A stretch of DNA of 64,000 nt from Chrysophaeum taylorii (Eukaryota; Sar; Pelagophyceae; Pelagomonadales; Pelagomonadaceae). Shown here piece by piece: positions 16,892 to 27,700 of this stretch. The stretch spans positions 62,001 through 126,000 of the forward strand of contig JAQMWT010000328.1 in the NCBI GenBank assembly GCA_029834535.1, given 5' to 3'. Under the pieces are notes generated by a model. The model searched no databases and was not told where the DNA came from. It saw only the letters and a list, made by a program, of their open reading frames with translations. Numbering within the stretch: the first letter of the stretch is position 1; each line of letters starts with the position of its first letter. A program made the translations under genes and the position numbers.

Positions 16892-18217
16892 CTACTTCAG
16901 GTCAGTCGGGTTTTTTGCGATTTTGGTATCGACGAGGCGGGCGATGTCGCGGGCGATGTCGGTGGTGGCGTCGGGCTTGGCCGCCTCGAGGGCTCGCGCA
17001 GCCATCGAGTGGCGCGTAGCGTCGTCTTCGAGGAGGCGACGGATCTCTCGGGCGATCTTCTTCGGGCGTCGCTTGAAAACGCCAAATTCGTGCGTCTTGA
17101 CGACGAACTTGACGTTCCCCGCTTCCTGGCCGGGGAGGAACGACGATAAGACCACCGGGAGACCGCGGGTCGCCGCTTCGGCGATAGTTCCGGGTCCCGC
17201 CTTGGTGACGACGCAGTCGGCCGCGGCCATGTACTCCTCTATGTTGGAGACGAAGCCTAAAATGGAGGGGCGGACGTGGTCCGGCCAATCGTAGGTCTCG
17301 AGCTCGCGCTTGGCCGCCTCGTTTTTGCCGCATATCACCACCAGCGACGCCTCGTCCCGAAGTTCGGAGGCAATCGTCTTGGCTACTCTCGCGATCCTAC
17401 CGACGCCATCGCCACCGCCCATCACCAACACCGACGGTACGTCCGGAAGGCCTAGGTGCTGGCGTACCTCGGGCTGCGTGCGGTGCTCCTGCTCCCAAAA
17501 GGGAGCGCGGAGCGGGAGCCCGCGCGACACGAGCTTGTCCGTCGGAAGCCCGCACCTTCTCGCTTTGTCGTAGATCGCTTTCGACGGCACGAAGCACTTG
17601 TCGACGCCGCGGTGGAACCAGGTCGGGTGTGCCGAGGCGAGGTCCGTCACCACCGTCACAAATGGCACGCCCCTCTTGAGCTTCCTCAGCGCGCGGAGCG
17701 GTATTGTCTGACAGAGCGGATGCACCGACACCACTACGTCTAAGTCCTCGATTCTCTCCTCTAAGACCTGTTTAAAACGTTTGAAGCAGGACAAGGCCGC
17801 CGCTTTTTCCTGGGCAAATCGCGTCAACGGAAAGTTCCCGTAGATCCACAGCATTCGCCACAGCATCGGCTTTTTGGCCAAAAACGAGTAGAACGGGACA
17901 AAATTCGAGTACGGCCACGCGGCGTGCTCCGTCCATATGTCCAGTATCTCGCACTCCCACCGCTCGGGGAACAGCTTTTCGAGCGCGTGCGCGATCGCCT
18001 CGGCCGACGCCCGGTGACCCCCTCCCGTATCGCTCATCAACAGCAAAATGCGCTGCTTCTCTGGGCTCGCGGGTTGTCCATTCGCGAGCGGCCGCCACTC
18101 GGTCAACGCCCTGTCCTGCTGGACCGCCCCGAGACCCACCTTCACCCGCGGCTGCTGCACCACGGCGAACCCGAGGGCCCCCGCCACCATCAACCCGTCA
18201 CACCACCACCGCCGCAT
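16892..18217 (-). CDS. MGD1: Monogalactosyldiacylglycerol synthase
   Basis: Transfers galactose from UDP-galactose to diacylglycerol, making MGDG, the main lipid of plastid membranes; it acts at the plastid envelope. 441 residues from an ATG. Family signatures in order: LLMSDTGGGHRASAEAI (59-75) for the lipid-binding N-domain, HPLCQTIPL (166-174), VMGGGDG (265-271), GFVSNIEEYMAAAD (321-334), KAGPGTIAEA (339-348) and LPGQEAGN (361-368), the last three forming the UDP-sugar site of this GT28 family. The N-terminus has a hydrophobic signal peptide ending ALG-FAVV, where the phenylalanine at the predicted cleavage point fits heterokont plastid targeting. Length is normal once a targeting sequence is counted. 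The decayed region to the left and the pseudogene to the right isolate it. Confidence 0.93.
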   Translation of the reverse strand: MRRWWCDGLMVAGALGFAVVQQPRVKVGLGAVQQDRALTEWRPLANGQPASPEKQRILLLMSDTGGGHRASAEAIAHALEKLFPERWECEILDIWTEHAAWPYSNFVPFYSFLAKKPMLWRMLWIYGNFPLTRFAQEKAAALSCFKRFKQVLEERIEDLDVVVSVHPLCQTIPLRALRKLKRGVPFVTVVTDLASAHPTWFHRGVDKCFVPSKAIYDKARRCGLPTDKLVSRGLPLRAPFWEQEHRTQPEVRQHLGLPDVPSVLVMGGGDGVGRIARVAKTIASELRDEASLVVICGKNEAAKRELETYDWPDHVRPSILGFVSNIEEYMAAADCVVTKAGPGTIAEAATRGLPVVLSSFLPGQEAGNVKFVVKTHEFGVFKRRPKKIAREIRRLLEDDATRHSMAARALEAAKPDATTDIARDIARLVDTKIAKNPTDLK

Positions 18218-18406
18218 GTCGCCGTCGGCGTCAGAATTGAGATTGAAGCCCCTTGACCCCCCGAATCTTCTACATACCTATCATCATAGAGGGTTTCATT
18301 TTTCGACTACACTACTGCTACTTCAAGGAGGGGGAAGCTCTGTCTTGTTTTTTTTTCCAGCAGCGGATCCTTGCTTGCGAGACTAGGGTTTGAGGTTGCC
18401 CCTAGC

Positions 18407-20760
18407 CTACCTCCTCTCGATGTTCGCCTCGAGGACGTTCGACCGCGCAGCGTCGCTCGGGATCTGCTTAAGTGCCGCGTCGAGTTGTGCCTCTTGACCG
18501 TCGAGAGCTAACGACGGCATACTCGTCGTCGACGACAGGGTCGAACTTTTTTTCACGGCCTCCAGGGGCCTTTTCACCCAGGGCCTTCTCAACGGTCGCA
18601 GCGGACGCCGACGGTGCTTCGTCGCGCCGCTAGGCGGCAACCTGTGCCTTGTGGTTCTGCCGACCACAACCAGCTGCCTCCATCAACGCTCTTTGGTCGT
18701 CGTCGCTGCGTGTGGCAAGGCGACCTCCATCGTCTCGATCACGCGTGCTAGCCTTCTTTTCTGGCGCTTGGCCGCAAAACTCGCGGCGGCGCGGTCAAAG
18801 ACGTGCTCCCGTCGGCACGAGACGACCCCGTCGCAGCTTTCGACGCTCATGTTGAAAACGGCGGCGTGGTAAATCTTCATGGTGCCAAACTTGAGTTCCG
18901 CCGGGCGCGATCAAAGACCCTCTCGAGCTCCGACGTCTGGTTGAACCGCCGCGAGGTCGCCGTCGTTGCGCACAAACCCCCTCAAACGTGCGGCCCATGC
19001 ATGCGGCGGCCCCAGGCGCGTGTCGAGGAGCAAGGTCTTGGTCTTTTGATCAATGGCGTCAGTCAGAGGAGAGATTCGCCCGAACACCCGCGAGGATCGA
19101 GGACTGGCCGGCGACGGACAGCTTCGCCGACCTAGCCCGGATCTCGAGGAACTGGGGGTATGTGGGGATCTCGGTGTCGAAGGCCTCATCGTACTCGGCG
19201 GTCGCGACAAGTAATGGATTACTCTGGCAGACTCTGAAGAAGGCTGGCTGGCTGCAACCCGAGAACCGTCGCAGGTCCGTAGCGTTCCTGCTGATCTTGT
19301 CGAACTGGAGCGCTAGATTCAGATCGCTGACCTGATCGACGATTGCCTTGGCCACGATCTGGTGGACGGAGATCTCGTACGCGCTGAGCGTCCAGTATTC
19401 CGTCTTGCCGAAGGGTTTAACGCGGCGAACCTGTGTGGTCGCGATTTCTTTGTCGTCGAGCAGCGTCGACGACGTCGCCATAGCCCAGCGCGAGGGCGAC
19501 GGCTGTCCCGTAAAGGACGCCCAGTGCGCAGCTCGCGAATGAAGCGTTCGGACGGGAACTCCACATCACTCGCCGGCCCGGAGAGCATCAATTACCCGCT
19601 CTGGGCCGGCGATCGCCTAAACGACCGAGGCCAGGTACCCACGCTTTCGTGTTCTGCTTCTCGAGGGTCGCGACCCGCTCCCGCAGCCGCTCGATCACCT
19701 CCTTCTTGGCCTGAACGCGGCCCTCCGCAGCCACGACCTCAATCTTCATTTGCTTCGCCTCCTGGCTGACTGCGGCGTATTTGTCCATATGAGTTGTCGC
19801 ACGGCCCGAGGGTCACGGATTTCTTCCATTGGCGCCCGCGCTTTGGCCGCCACCACCGCAGCCTGTCTTGCTGCCTCCTTGGAGACTAAGCCTTGGTCGC
19901 GTTGAGTGAGTGAGTGATTGAGCTCATCGATGGATTGCTACACCTTCGCAGCATCGTACTGCTGCTTCTTCCTCACAGCAACTTACTTGGCGCTCTTTCC
20001 TGACCCGGATTCGTTCCTCCCGACCATCCCGAACCTCGTCCTCGTACTTCGCGGTTCGGCTGCGGCAGCGCGCCCTTCTTGTGCTGCCTTGAACTGCTGG
20101 ATCTGGTTGTCTCTTAGCGTGAGCACTCGCCGAAGCTGGGGTGCTGCTGACGACAAGGTCGTGAGGACTCTCTTTGAGCGCAAGAACTATCCGCCCGAAG
20201 TGGTTGTCGGCTCGTCGCTCTGATCGCCAGACGCGATCCTCCAGTGACGCCCGCCACGATGCCCGTGAGCCCGACAGTGACGGTCTGGGTGACAGTCTTG
20301 ACGCGAAAAATAGTCCCGGCGCTTTAATGCGTGCTGTCGACGGTCCCAATCACCAGGTCGTTCCGCCCCGCCGAAAAGTCCTGGACGACCGAGTCGCCAG
20401 GACGAAGTCTATGTCCGAATCGTCGTCTTCAAGTGCCGCGTGAAAAAGTCCGAGATCCTCGACGGATGATTGCTCGAATCGGCCCTGTTTTTCGATTCTT
20501 GGGTGCCTGCGACACTCCGTCGAGCAGAAACGAACCGGCGAGTCGCCACAAGAAGATCCGTTCGAGATAGAGCGGCGCCCCCTGTTTCCCAAAGCGTCTT
20601 CACGCAGCGTGCGCACTCACCATCAACCAAATCGTCGCGCGGTTCGCGCCTACCGGGCGGGAGGCTTCTTTGGCCGTCGGGCTTTCGGCGCTTCGTCTGC
20701 TCGGTCGGATGGGTCCGTATGGTTTTCCTGATGGGCGCGAGACCTCCTCCGGGCACGTTC
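18407..20760 (-). pseudogene. Decayed coiled-coil gene, family unknown
   Basis: Minus-strand pieces lie in consistent order but in changing frames: a basic start near 20750, LVDGECARCVKTLWETGG, coiled-coil stretches (LRDNQIQQFKAAQEGR; QTRDQGLVSKEAARQAAV-like; EVIERLRERVATLEKQN near 19600-19700), then a 140-codon frame (19481-19059) with GKTEYWTLSAYEISVHQIVA and LALQFDKISRNATDLRRF, then LLLDTRLGPPHAWAARLRGF, then KIYHAAVFNMSVESCDGVV near 18880, and RLARVIETMEVAL. At least six frameshifts or stops separate them. Several pieces look protein-like rather than random, so a once-intact gene of roughly 700 codons is plausible. I do not recognise it. An unspliced multi-exon gene is the main alternative. 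Confidence 0.4.
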
Positions 20761-23700
20761 TCGACGGCTATAATGGGCTCTGCGGTGGAGATCGATTCGT
20801 GTGTATTTATGTGTGGGGACGCGAGGGATGCCTTGATGGCGGGCTCGGGGGTTTGTGGGATGTGTGTTTCAAAAACACGCTGCCGCTTTTCTCGTTTCGC
20901 ATTCGAAAGTGGAGGAGGCTGGTGTCTAGTTCGAAGCTTTCTGATCCGACCCTTTCATCAAAATCACGTATGCGCTGCGCAAGGAGAGGAACTAAGCAAC
21001 GGGCGCCCGTTGCTACATCCACCACAAAATTTGCCCGCAGATCTAAACCTGCCTCGACAGCCGCTGGTGTGCAGGTCCCATTTTTATCACCGCCCGCCCG
21101 CCCGCCTTCCCTCCCTCCAGGGAGGAGGATGGCACGGTTGTCCCGGTCATAACTCGCGACTTTTGCTACGGCGCAACTTTTGGAGTATTATCGACATAGC
21201 CATTGGGAGGGACGGCGGGTCTTTGCGTCGGAACGGACCAATTTTCGATTTTACTGAGGCCTGCGAAGGCGACGATGGGCGATCGGGAGTGCAGAGTACA
21301 TTTTCAGAAGAAAATAATAATAAAGTCTATCGATACGCGGCGCGACTTCGATTTTTTTTTTACCTTTCAGATAAACTGATCTGTGTTGTAGCACAAATTC
21401 GTCTAGGCCGCTTCGCGCAACTGAAGTGAGGCCACATCGGTGCTCCGAAGGCGAGGATTCGCGCAGGGCCAGCTCGTCGATCTCAAGGCGAGGTCGCCAC
21501 GCCCATAATACTCGCCGAGCAACGTGAAGAAACCCTTTTATTTCAACGCGCGGGCGTAGGTTCATTGAAGCAGGGTCTTGAGCCAAGATCTTGTAGACCT
21601 CGTGCATGCTCAAGATCTGTGCTGTGTCCTAGGCCGGTGCTACTTCGAGGGCAACAGAGGCCTTTTGAGAGCTGCTTGTGCAGGGGCTTACCAATTCGGC
21701 CCTGCTCATTTACATTCTCTCGCAACAATATAATATAATATAATGTTATATCTCCCGATTTCGGCATTGTGCTCGCTCGCTTCAACGAGCTTGTTCTGTA
21801 TCAGCCAGCTCCAACCTGCTCCGCCGCGTGATAGTGTTCCGCGGAGCAGGGCGAAGCTCCTGCACTCTCGAAGAAGAAGAAGAAGAAGAAGAAGAAGAAG
21901 AAGAAGAAGAAGAAGAAGAAGAAGAAGAAGAAGAAGAAGAAGAAGAAGAAGAAGAAGAAGAAGAAGAAGAAGAAGAAGAAGAAGAAGAAGAAGAAGAAGA
22001 AGAAGAAGAAGAAGAAGAAGAAGAAGAAGAAGAAGAAGAAGAAGAAGACAAAGGGGCTACATAACATAACGTTTTAAAACATATCACTCGAGGCATCTGC
22101 CGAGAAATTAAGATGTCCACGGACATGTATCTAAAGGGGCTCGTTGATTGAACAAGCATGGGTCGTTGTCATCTTTACCCAGCACGATTTTTTCTCCAAT
22201 CCAGGCGCGTCTCGAATTTCCGTGTTTAAAGCACACCACGATTTTCTCCACGAATACTCGTCAGAGCGCGCCAGGTGGAGGACTTGAAGGTAGCCCTGCT
22301 CAGCTGCGGCGGAGCACGTCCGCCTACTTGCATCCATTAACAACCCTACCGACTTGTCCAGGAGGTTCGGCGATCACGGGCTCAGTTGTTGCCGGCACCA
22401 GCGCCGACCGCGCAACGGGAGTCACTAGAGACCCGGTGCCAGAACTTGATTGTGAAGGCGTCGACAGACGAGCCCAAGGCCAAGGGACGACGCTCGAGCT
22501 TATCATCAATGAGTGAGAGGAGACTTCGACGCGGCCAGAGAACAACACCTACGTTGACACCTCTGAACCGAAGAAAAGACCCCGACGTGGTGGTGAGCAT
22601 CGTCTGAAGGCCTACAAGGAGCTCGTCATTTTAACGCGCCCATGCCCTCGTCGACGAAACCATCTTGCCGAGGCACGCCCAGCTCGACGATGACAGTCTC
22701 CGGAAAGCGCGACAGCTGTGGTGGCATGAAGTGTGTTAATTGGAACTTCCGAAGCTTCCTGAATCACGAAGCCATCGACGGCACGGGCCACCAGTGAGTG
22801 CCCTCTCAACGCCAACTGCGACGAGTGGCGAAACCACGGCCTCTGCCAGTACGAGAACAGAGACTTATAATAAGGAGAACGCCGCCGTCCGGTAAATTTA
22901 AAAAAAAAGAAGACAACGGACTGCCTTGGCATCTTTGAACCCGAAGGCGACAAGCTTGCCGCTATGCTCACCGCGTCTCCACAGCGACGGGTGGCTCTAG
23001 CCAACCTCCCTGCTTGCACCCACCCAACAAGCCGCTAGACGGTCCTGAACTTTGGTGTCCCAGGACTTCGGCGGTCTTCAATGTCGATTCGCTTGATTCG
23101 TGATCACCTCGATTATGGGATTTTCATTGAGCCACCCAAGTTACACCAACGACGAGAGCGGCGTCGGCTCGTAGTTAAGTTGACGTTTGAACTTTGGTTG
23201 TGGCGAGACCGTGAGCCACGAGCTTCAACGCAGCAGCGTTTCAAGACACCGACAGGAACCCTTCGGACGACATGTTCCAAAACAACTTTTCGTGTGCAAC
23301 AGCTTTTCTTGGCGCAGTGTTTGCCCCGTTACTGCCGCGGGAATGGATATCGGTACTGCTGGTCCTTTTTGGAGTTGTTCTCGTAGGATGATGACAAAGG
23401 CGGACCCAGGTCCGCGTCGGACGGAATGAGATAATTCAAGCAATCTTCGTCGTCGCGCTTTCGCCCGGGCGGCGGTTCTAACTTCCTTCCCGAGTCTCGA
23501 ATGATCTTCCTCCAATTCCTTCTCGATGTTAGTGGCCCCTCACCTTGGGAGGGAGGACACATATCTCCGGCCGCATCGCTCTCTTGTTGGTGATTTTAAT
23601 CGCAAAGACTCCCCATTGATTCCTGCGCTGCTGCTAGGGTGTTCTCTTCGTCCATCGAAAAGACGTGTGTCATGTTCGAGCAACAACGGAATTCTCGGTT

Positions 23701-23766
23701 TTTAAATAAAAGGCGCGAACCGGAAAATGGGAGGTTAGTGTGAGAGTTGAGAGAGAACGACAACAG
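20761..23766. other. Intergenic with GAA expansion and decayed frames
   Basis: No intact gene could be supported. The GAA repeat lies at 21870-22048. On the plus strand around 22340-22680 and 22920-23070 fragments such as TSTRPENNTYVDTSEPKKRPRRG and EGDKLAAMLTASPQRR look protein-like but are short and change frame; they may be a decayed gene. An AT-rich tail (about 21710-21750, TATAATATAATATAATG) precedes the GAA run. The last 300 bp are upstream of the RING1 gene. Confidence 0.4.
21870..22048 (+). repeat. (GAA)n microsatellite, about 59 units
   Basis: An uninterrupted GAA/TTC triplet run of about 179 bp. All three frames stay open on both strands, giving artefactual poly-Glu, poly-Lys/Arg, poly-Ser and poly-Phe frames. 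Such homopurine-homopyrimidine tracts can form triplex DNA. It is the longest simple repeat in the window. Confidence 0.97.
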
Positions 23767-24240
23767 ATGAGCCGTGCTTCGTCAGCGAGCGCGCGGAGCC
23801 TGTCGGCGTCGGCGATGGAGGAGTCGCCGTTCGTGCGGCGGCCACCCATCAGCGACGAGAATCACGAAATAACGGTGAGTTCGCAGTACTTGAATATGGA
23901 ACTGACGTGCCCGGTGTGCCTGCGCATTCTTCACAAGACCGAAATTGTGATGGAGTGTCTCCACCGGTTCTGTAGCGAGTGCATTCAGAAGTGCTTGCGC
24001 GTCGGGAAGAACGAGTGTCCGAGCTGCAGGAAGCACGTGCCGTCGCGGCGAAGTCTTCGCCCCGATCCGAACTTCGACTCCTTGATACAAAAGATATATC
24101 CTGATCTCGAGGCCTTCGAGATCTACGAGGAGAAGATGATTGCGGCCTTCAACAAGAAGCGCGCCGAGACACCGCGCCCGCGGCCCCCAAAGAGACAGAG
24201 GGTCGGGACACCCCCCCCCCCGAGGAGGACGGCTAGACCC

Positions 24241-24277
<37 letters not shown>

Positions 24278-24597
24278 TCCGCCGACCTAAGGAAAAACAA
24301 CCTAATACGGTCAACTTCGTGCTGCGGCTCCATCCCCACGAAACCGGAGTGGCGGGTCTCGCGCGCGAGTACCTCTCCACAAGCGACCAGCTCAAAGTCC
24401 AGCACCTCAAAAAATTCCTCGGCTTGAAGCTCAGGTACTCGCCGGTCGACGACTTCGAGCTCCTTATCGCCCTCGAGCATCAATGCGTCGTCCTTAACGA
24501 CCACCTCTCCCTCGCCCAGATTGTTGCCCACTTCGCCCCTGATGTCGACGTCGAAGTCGTCCTGCACTACCGCCTCGCCAGGCCCACCGGCGTCTGA
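23767..24597 (+). CDS. RING1: RING1-type Polycomb E3 ubiquitin ligase
   Basis: Probable catalytic subunit of Polycomb repressive complex 1, which ubiquitinates histone H2A to hold chromatin silent; nuclear. 276 residues from the ATG at 23767 (an upstream in-frame codon at 23740 is GTG). C3HC4 RING finger: Cys48, Cys51, Cys64, His66, Cys69, Cys72, Cys84, Cys87, with the flanking helix-strand elements (PNFDSLIQKIYPD at 101-113) typical of RING1/RNF2. A proline-alanine linker (PAPAPAPAPAPA, encoded by a GCCCGC repeat) and a basic KRQRVG stretch follow. The C-terminal part (about 180-272) fits the RAWUL ubiquitin-like domain: VNFVLRLHPHE, LKKFLGLKL, LSLAQIVAHF, VVLHYRL. It is shorter than animal RING1 (about 400) mainly in the linker. 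Identity as Polycomb rather than another RING-RAWUL protein is inferred from both domains together. Confidence 0.88.
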
Positions 24598-24617
24598 CCT
24601 GATGCTTGATCGATCCA

Positions 24618-24644
24618 GAGCGAGCGAGCGAGCGAGCGAGCGAG
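24618..24644 (+). repeat. (GAGC)n microsatellite
   Basis: About six tandem GAGC units just beyond the RING1 stop codon, in the short gap before the convergent giant gene. Nothing else is seen in this 150-bp gap. Confidence 0.9.
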
Positions 24645-24747
24645 TACCCATCCTGGCACAGTCTGACCCCCACCCCCTTACGTATTATAGTAAACCAAAT
24701 CCACACATTCTTTTATTTACTTAATGGTGGAGCGAGGATGGGTGGTC

Positions 24748-27700
24748 CTACGACCGGTTCGACAGGTCGCTCAGCTCGCTCGCGTCGCTCGCCGTCGACC
24801 GGCCCCCCAACGAGCTCCGCGGCGTCGCGCGATGATGCGAGGTCGCCAGGAGCCGGTGATGCCGCACGAGCACGCGCAGGATGGCGATGCGCCACTGCCG
24901 TCGCTGTCGTTGCGTCGCCGCCGCCAGCACGAGCCGCTGTTTCGAGCTTCTCGAGGAGGACTGCTTCACCCTGAACCGGTACAACAACGCCGATTCACCA
25001 TCTCTCGTACTCCGCACGTCAACCACCCCCGTGGACCCGTCAAGCAACTGGCTTCCGCTCAGCCTCGAGGACCCTTCGCGGTAATACCGAAGGCACGGAC
25101 CGAGGTACGTCCTCTTGTCGCTGTGGAAAGTCACCGCCACAAGCTCGCACACAAATTTCTTCATCGCACCATCAACTTGCAACAACCACACGAGACCCCT
25201 CTTCACGACGACGCGCATCGATCGATCACACTTCTTCGACGTTTTTGGCCCGACCACTTCTTTGCTTTGAGGACGTTTTGCTGCTGCTGCTGCTGACGAC
25301 AGCGTGATAAGAAGTGATTCGAGCTCAGTATCCTTGACTGCACCTTGTTTTTCGCGAGTCAGAGCGTCGTGCCAACAAGCAGGGACGTCGTTGTCCCATT
25401 GACCAAGTTTTGGCCGTGACGACAAACGGTCTGCCTGCCGCGGCTGGTCGTCGGGAGGAGAAGAAGAAGTTTGCGGATCGGCTGCGACGGCCAAGGCACT
25501 CATCATAGATCGTCGCTCGCAACCAGTCGTCGCTTTTTCCTTTTCTTGGATTGGACCACCGAACCGAGACGACCGACAGATTCGTTCCTCGTGGACAACC
25601 TCGTCGCATGGCACGCCCGCGTCGTCGTCGTCGTCGTCTTCAAGTGTTTGCTTCGTTGGCGGTTCAGGCATTCGATTGCTGTTATCGGAAAAATCCTTGC
25701 CGCTGAGCCGCTTGTCTTTTTCTCGCGCGGAAACCGGGGTATTTAGCTCGGATGGTGGTTCGATGCTGCCAGTTGGGCCGCCGTGAGCCTTGTTTTTTCT
25801 TTCAGGATCTGATGACACTGATGAAGGTCCATCTTTGCCGCTGTCGACCGATGGTGCATCTTCAGCACCGCATTGCGCGGCGTCGTCTAGGCGCCGTGAA
25901 GTACCGGCGTCGTCGTCGTCGTCTTCGCGGAGTGACCTTCGTAAAGGTGGTTTGAGATTCATTGATTCTTTTTGTTCTTCTTCGTCCAGATCGAGGAGCA
26001 AAAAGTCGTCGACCACAACTGTCTCTTCTGCGTCGGTCGACTCGTCGTCATCGTCGCCATCAACCGTACCACGAGTGTCGTTCACCAAGGAGCAAGGGCT
26101 ATCCTCGGATGCGATTACGACTCGTGGCGGCCTCGACCCTGCCTGCTGCGCGGGAGAGGAGTCATTGGAATGCGTGACTAGTCGGCCCGAAGCCTCGTCG
26201 TTCCGGTCGAGTTCGACGACGGTTGTTGTTGATTGTTGTGCGAGAGCAGATGCCAGCAATGGCTCCTCCGTATTCGTAGCAGGGTAGGTTTCATCTGATG
26301 GCGCGAGTGCAGCATCGATGCGCTCATCTCCTTGTCTTGGCGGCAATTCTTCGGCTTCTTCCTCAAAATCGGTTTGTGATGACGGCACCAGTCGCGTGAC
26401 AGCGCCGGTCGAGTAAATTGCGACGACGATTGTGTCAGAGGGATCGCTAGGTGATGCATCTTGTGCTGCATCTTCAAGCGCAGGTGTGAGACCACCACCA
26501 TCGCGTATGTTTGCAGCACTCCATTGCTCCTCCCATATTGTTGTTGCTTTGGGCTTAATCTGCGATCGCGCGGTCGTGTTCCCCGCCGCGGATGGTACGT
26601 CGGCAGCTTCGTGGGTCGGGTCACCAGATGGCGGCGATTTCGTTTCGGCTGCTTCCGTAGTGGGCTTATTGTCAAAAGTCACAAACGATCTGCCCGGTAT
26701 CTCGTTGACCCCGAATAATGGCTGCGCTAATTCTTCACCAAATGGAACCTCGTCTCTTCGAGTCCCAAACTCTGACGAAGCGGTCGACGTGCCATTTGGC
26801 TCAGGTGCTGTTTCTTTCTGCGCAACGAGCGCATATTCGATCTTTTCCGCAGTATCTGTAGAAGCGCGAAAAATTGAAGATGGGGTTGCAACAATTTGCG
26901 CGTCTCCTCCAAGTCGTAGCGGCGATGCCACTTCCGCCTCATCTACCTCCTCTCTCGACCGGGAAAAAGAAACGTTGACGGGCTCAGGTGGCGCTTGATT
27001 GACAATAACTGAGGGGGACGACTCGCCGATGTGTGACTTTTCCTCGTCAGACGCAATACTTTGTTCCTCGAAAGCATCAACTTTCGCGCCACTCAAATTC
27101 GCTGAAGCCGCCGCTGCTGCTGCTTCCGAAGTCAGAGCGTCGTGCCAAAGAGTAGGGACGTTGTGTTGCGGCTCGCTTTGATCGACCGCACCACCGAACC
27201 AAGGGAATCGACGGTTGTTTTTTTGCTGCTGGTCATAGGGAGAAGATTGTTGGTCTGCTGCTTCTCCTCCTCCTCCTCTGGTCAGTGCACTTAGCCATGA
27301 TGACCGACGATTGGGCCGTCGTCGATGGTCACTTACTCTGCCGTCATTTCCTCCTTGGGTCGCAACAGGAAGACCCTCGAACCAAGAGGAACGACGGTTG
27401 TGCATCAACCGGGCCTCATCAATCGCGACACCGGCGGCCGAGCCTTCGTCACCACGCTCTATTTGCTGCTGCGATGGATATTTCCTTTCCTCCTCCGTAG
27501 GCGTACGATCGTTGATATCTGAAGATGAAGATCCACTAGAAGTTTCGTTGGAATTCGGCTGTGTATCGTTTCCTTGCGTCACCTCCTCTGCATTCTCATC
27601 GGATTGTCGAGTGCTGGGTTGTTCAATGATAGTTGCGTCAGGAGCGAAACGCGTCGCGTCGTTTGCAGAGTCTGCCATAAACTGTTTGTCCTCGTCACTG

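Noticed and set aside
20470-21429. 319-codon plus-strand frame
   Set aside because: Starts with TTG, has no motif and overlaps the minus-strand relic and simple sequence.
21743-22159. Frames of poly-Glu, poly-Lys/Arg, poly-Ser and poly-Phe
   Set aside because: They are only the GAA repeat read in different frames; there is no gene around them.
23782-24651. 289-codon minus-strand frame
   Set aside because: Shadow of the RING1 gene on the opposite strand.
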